The notes under the pieces: model-generated
The model's database searches: none
The model's input: only the letters and a program-made list of their open reading frames with translations
What the model was told of the DNA's origin: nothing
Source: Prosthecobacter sp.
Lineage (GTDB): Bacteria > Verrucomicrobiota > Verrucomicrobiia > Verrucomicrobiales > Verrucomicrobiaceae
Direction: 5' to 3'
NCBI GenBank assembly: GCA_025869455.1
Contig: JAOZVT010000660.1
Coordinates: forward strand, 1-7,880
Length of the DNA: 7,880 nucleotides
Made by a program: the position numbers and the translations under genes
In this document: one piece after another, positions 6,001 through 7,880 of the stretch
How the letters are laid out: the number at the start of each line of letters is the position of its first letter
Numbering within the stretch: position 1 is the first letter of the stretch

Positions 6001-7880
6001 TCGTGTCTCCGCCAAACTGAAGGATGAAGCCGGGCACGAGATCGAAGGCATCAGCTTCATCACCGCCCGTGGCGAAGGCTTCAATGAAGGCAAAGATTAC
6101 CGCTTTGATGACCTGGAACTCATCACACAAAAAGATGAATACTCCCCAGGAGAAGAAGTCGAGATCACCCTCAACACCAATCATCCCGGCAGCACCGTTG
6201 CCCTTTTCCTCCGCACCCAAAATGGCGTCTATCCAGAACCCATTTGGATCAAACTGGAGGGTAAAAGCACCACCCATCGCTTTACCCTTAGCGAAGCCGA
6301 TCAACCCAACATCTTTCTCGATGCCTACACAGTCAGCGCAGCCCGTGTCTATCAGGTCACACGGCAAATCATCGTACCGCCCAAGAAACGCATCGCCACC
6401 GTCGAACTGACACCAGACAGCGCTACCTACCTCCCCGGCCAAGGCTCCGAAGTCAAAGTGAAGGTCAAAGATCAAGACGGCAAACCCTTCGTCGGCAAGG
6501 TGGTTCTCACCGCCTATGACAAGTCGCTGGAATACATCTCCGGCGGCAGCAATCAAGAAGACATCCGCCCCTTCTTCTGGGGCTGGAAACGCAGCCACTA
6601 CCCGCAGATAGAAGACTCCCTCCGCGCCCTGCAAAATGGTTTGCTGAAAAGTGGGGAATCCTGGATGCCTCCCCTCGGTGTCTTTGGGGGAAGTGTGGCG
6701 GATGGAGAAATTGCAGGTCTTGTTAGCAGCGCTGGTAGCGCAAGAAGTGAGAGTATGATGTTTGCTGACTCGGCTGCGCCCATGGCCGTCATGGCAGCAC
6801 CAGCACCCATGGTGATGGCTGAAGCACCTGCAAAGCGCGGCGTAACAAAAGATATGGTCGCCAAGAAGTCTGAAGCCCCAGGAAACGGGGCAACGATCGA
6901 CGGAGAGGACGGCCCACAACCCATGATCCGCAGCAATCTGGCCGACAGTGCCGTGTGGATAGCCGACTTCACCACCGATGCCGAAGGCCAAGGAGAAATC
7001 AATTTTACCCTGCCAGATAACCTCACCACCTGGAAGCTACGCTCCTGGGTCATGGGTTCCAAAACCCAGGTTGGTGAAGCTTCCGTAGAAGTCATCACGC
7101 GGAAGAACCTCATGGTTAGACTGCAAGCCCCGCGCTTCTTTGTGGAGAAAGACGAGGTCGTCATCTCGGCCAATGTGCATAACGAATTGGACGTGGAGCA
7201 GAGTGTGAAAGCCGTGCTGGAGTTAGAAGGTGGAGTCCTAGCCTTCATGGAAGGAAACCAAAGTGCCCAAGCACCGCTCACCCTCCCAGCTCACTCCGAA
7301 AAACGCTTCGGCTGGCGGGTCAAAGTCACAGGTGAAGGCGAGGCCAAGATCCGGGTCAAAGCCCTGGCTCAAAAAGATAGCGACGCCATGGAAATGACCT
7401 TCCCAGCTTACACGCATGGCATGCTCAAAACCGACTCTTGGAGCCTCGCCATCCGGCCAGATGAAGCCAGTGGAAAGCTAACCCTGAAAGTCCCCGCTGA
7501 GCGCAAACCTGAGCAATCCCGCCTGGAGATCCGCTACTCCCCCACCCTGGCCATGACCTTGGTGGACGCTCTGCCCTACCTCGTGGATTACCCTTATGGC
7601 TGCACCGAACAGACGCTGAACCGTTTTGTGCCCACCATCATCACCCTAGGTGTCCTGAAAGATCTGGGCGTGGATCTCAAAGCCGTAAAAGAAAAACTCA
7701 CCAACCTGAATGCCCAAGAGATCGGCAAGGCCGAAGACCGCGCCAAACGCTGGCAGGGAAAAGATAACGAGGGCCACCTCAAAGCACCCGTCTTTGATGA
7801 AGACGAAGTCAAAAAGATGGCCAAGTCAGGACTCAAACGCCTGGAAGCCATGCGCAATAGCGACGGCGGCTGGGGCTGGT
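3038..7880 (+). CDS. alpha-2-macroglobulin family protein with MG2 and thioester domains, 3' end missing
   Basis: The frame is open for 1614 codons from ATG 3038 to the right edge, without interruption. The start is fixed by an in-frame TAA at 3020 and by a signal peptide: MKH, a hydrophobic core, then SPA|QT with likely cleavage after Ala20. There is no lipobox Cys, so it is probably soluble in the periplasm or exported. Domains in order: helical, TPR-like N-terminal region (about 23-400, including a GRGGGGSQYV motif near 123-132); macroglobulin-like beta domains from about 405; MG2 signature DRPVYRPGQ (641-649); Trp-rich insert with a CFC motif (796-838); bait-region-type domain (about 1025-1230); Met/Ala/Pro-rich linker (1240-1265); A2M domain (about 1297-1390); thioester motif YGCTEQ with Cys1522 and Gln1525; and the start of the alpha/alpha toroid thioester domain, ending at DGGWGW (1609-1614). 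Only three Cys codons were seen. Family members covalently trap proteases that cleave the bait. The rest of the thioester domain and the C-terminal domain lie outside. No penicillin-binding protein 1C partner is visible. Confidence 0.93.
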   Translation, partial: MKHFLWLPLVFILMPTLSPAQTAEEVLKKVAALSQEGNHREAADLGKKALLTPQASTKLLGATVEALRNLDTYQEQEDVIEASVQAHPKKWDLLLQAGQDYQNLPHSGQILENKFQRGYQRWGRGGGGSQYVQTMLRDRVRSLQLLESAWKALPADASTKAKNQVLQALINGLSQSQFGSYQAWALQHLTDLTTLPDYDDQSGLDSPATGYPVDTEGNPVYYKAAASWETAQNDAGRLLWLIQEQGKLSPLATFTAKQTLADLAKTWFSVRTLAGFGFRFNPDETESAKRDSIAALHTLKDEETVVNLATGPKRLTLPSDWSFMKLYEALAKDNEAPGYLRVSAWTSVAEELTDRRQYPRAVEAFQSALALETNTDSKRAIEYKIHQITDAQGNFDPQQPQAAGTEAKLSLTFRNAEKINLSARQVDVAKLLADTEAYLRTSPQDRDWQKIEVSNIGQRLLEKEGQKYLIGEAVTWEQKLEPRQNHWDRRVSVDTPLKQAGAWLVEGSFEGGHKTRALLWLESLVIVHTNQAKAGHYYIADAVTGAPVAGATVRFFGYRSEWTRPALLNSPQQVYSFKDFQLTSDQQGQVKVTDSKVNEYQWLIQAQSGDGKLAYLGFEGLYFGGNHDRFDEQTRLYTITDRPVYRPGQEVKWKAWARQVGYDPKIDTNKFAGASIEVVISSPRGEELLKKTYQADDSGAINDVMILDEEATLGQYQIRMTWNRTLRGGEHLGQHSFRVEEYKKPEFEVKVDAPSTPVALGDSFEIKVKADYYFGGPVKQGKVKYKVQRSAHTDRWFPIGPWDWLFGEGYGWRAHYYSWYPGSEKWCFCIPRYPWVRWHSNPPELVAEGESPLNADGTFTVKIDTALAKELHGNEDHRYSIEAEVTDESRRTIFGTGSVLAARRPFEVYVSLDRGYYQAGEEGKITINARTLDGNKVTANGDLTLYRITYDQDGKPTEEAVHTVGLTLNEKNEHTATERLTFTRSGQYRVSAKLKDEAGHEIEGISFITARGEGFNEGKDYRFDDLELITQKDEYSPGEEVEITLNTNHPGSTVALFLRTQNGVYPEPIWIKLEGKSTTHRFTLSEADQPNIFLDAYTVSAARVYQVTRQIIVPPKKRIATVELTPDSATYLPGQGSEVKVKVKDQDGKPFVGKVVLTAYDKSLEYISGGSNQEDIRPFFWGWKRSHYPQIEDSLRALQNGLLKSGESWMPPLGVFGGSVADGEIAGLVSSAGSARSESMMFADSAAPMAVMAAPAPMVMAEAPAKRGVTKDMVAKKSEAPGNGATIDGEDGPQPMIRSNLADSAVWIADFTTDAEGQGEINFTLPDNLTTWKLRSWVMGSKTQVGEASVEVITRKNLMVRLQAPRFFVEKDEVVISANVHNELDVEQSVKAVLELEGGVLAFMEGNQSAQAPLTLPAHSEKRFGWRVKVTGEGEAKIRVKALAQKDSDAMEMTFPAYTHGMLKTDSWSLAIRPDEASGKLTLKVPAERKPEQSRLEIRYSPTLAMTLVDALPYLVDYPYGCTEQTLNRFVPTIITLGVLKDLGVDLKAVKEKLTNLNAQEIGKAEDRAKRWQGKDNEGHLKAPVFDEDEVKKMAKSGLKRLEAMRNSDGGWGW

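Noticed and set aside
5933..6991. Minus-strand open frame of 352 codons
   Set aside because: It lies fully inside the alpha-2-macroglobulin-like gene, whose sense frame has clear family motifs on both sides. The antisense peptide shows no recognisable domain and arises from codon bias.

Overview
The window holds two partial genes, one complete gene and a 525-base intergenic stretch. All genes are on the plus strand. The sequence suggests a Gram-negative bacterium with moderate to high G+C, most likely of the Verrucomicrobiota/Planctomycetota group and perhaps close to Prosthecobacter or Verrucomicrobium. That placement is an inference. It rests on the subtype of the large alpha-2-macroglobulin-like protein, the lack of clear Shine-Dalgarno sites before the two visible start codons, and the general style of the polysaccharide genes. 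No rRNA, tRNA or other phylogenetic marker is present to confirm it.

Left part (1-2512): the 3' part of an SGNH/GDSL-type hydrolase gene is followed, with a 4-base ATGA overlap, by a complete gene for a 517-residue multi-pass membrane protein of the polysaccharide flippase (Wzx/MATE-like) type. The pair looks like the end of a surface-polysaccharide or exopolysaccharide operon: one enzyme that may trim or modify acyl groups on glycans, and one transporter that moves lipid-linked glycans across the inner membrane.

Middle part (2513-3037): there is no convincing gene here. It contains the most unusual structure in the window, a dense array of the 8-mer CGTCT[T/G]AA. Thirteen exact copies lie within 137 bases (2738-2874). 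The first half is seven direct copies of the T form at an exact 10-base period, opened by one inverted copy that makes a perfect 14-base palindrome. The second half switches to the G form, with copies in both orientations, and builds several mutually exclusive hairpins, including a perfect 18-base palindrome.

Right part (3038-7880): a single open reading frame of at least 1614 codons runs off the right edge. It encodes a secreted or periplasmic alpha-2-macroglobulin family protein with a signal peptide, a long helical N-terminal region, an MG2-type domain, a bait-region-like Met/Ala/Pro-rich linker, an A2M domain and an intact thioester motif (GCTEQ). Such proteins are thought to trap attacking proteases in the periplasm or at the cell surface. 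Polysaccharide export on one side and a protease-trap protein on the other both fit cell-envelope protection, but the intergenic gap and repeat array argue that they are separate transcription units.
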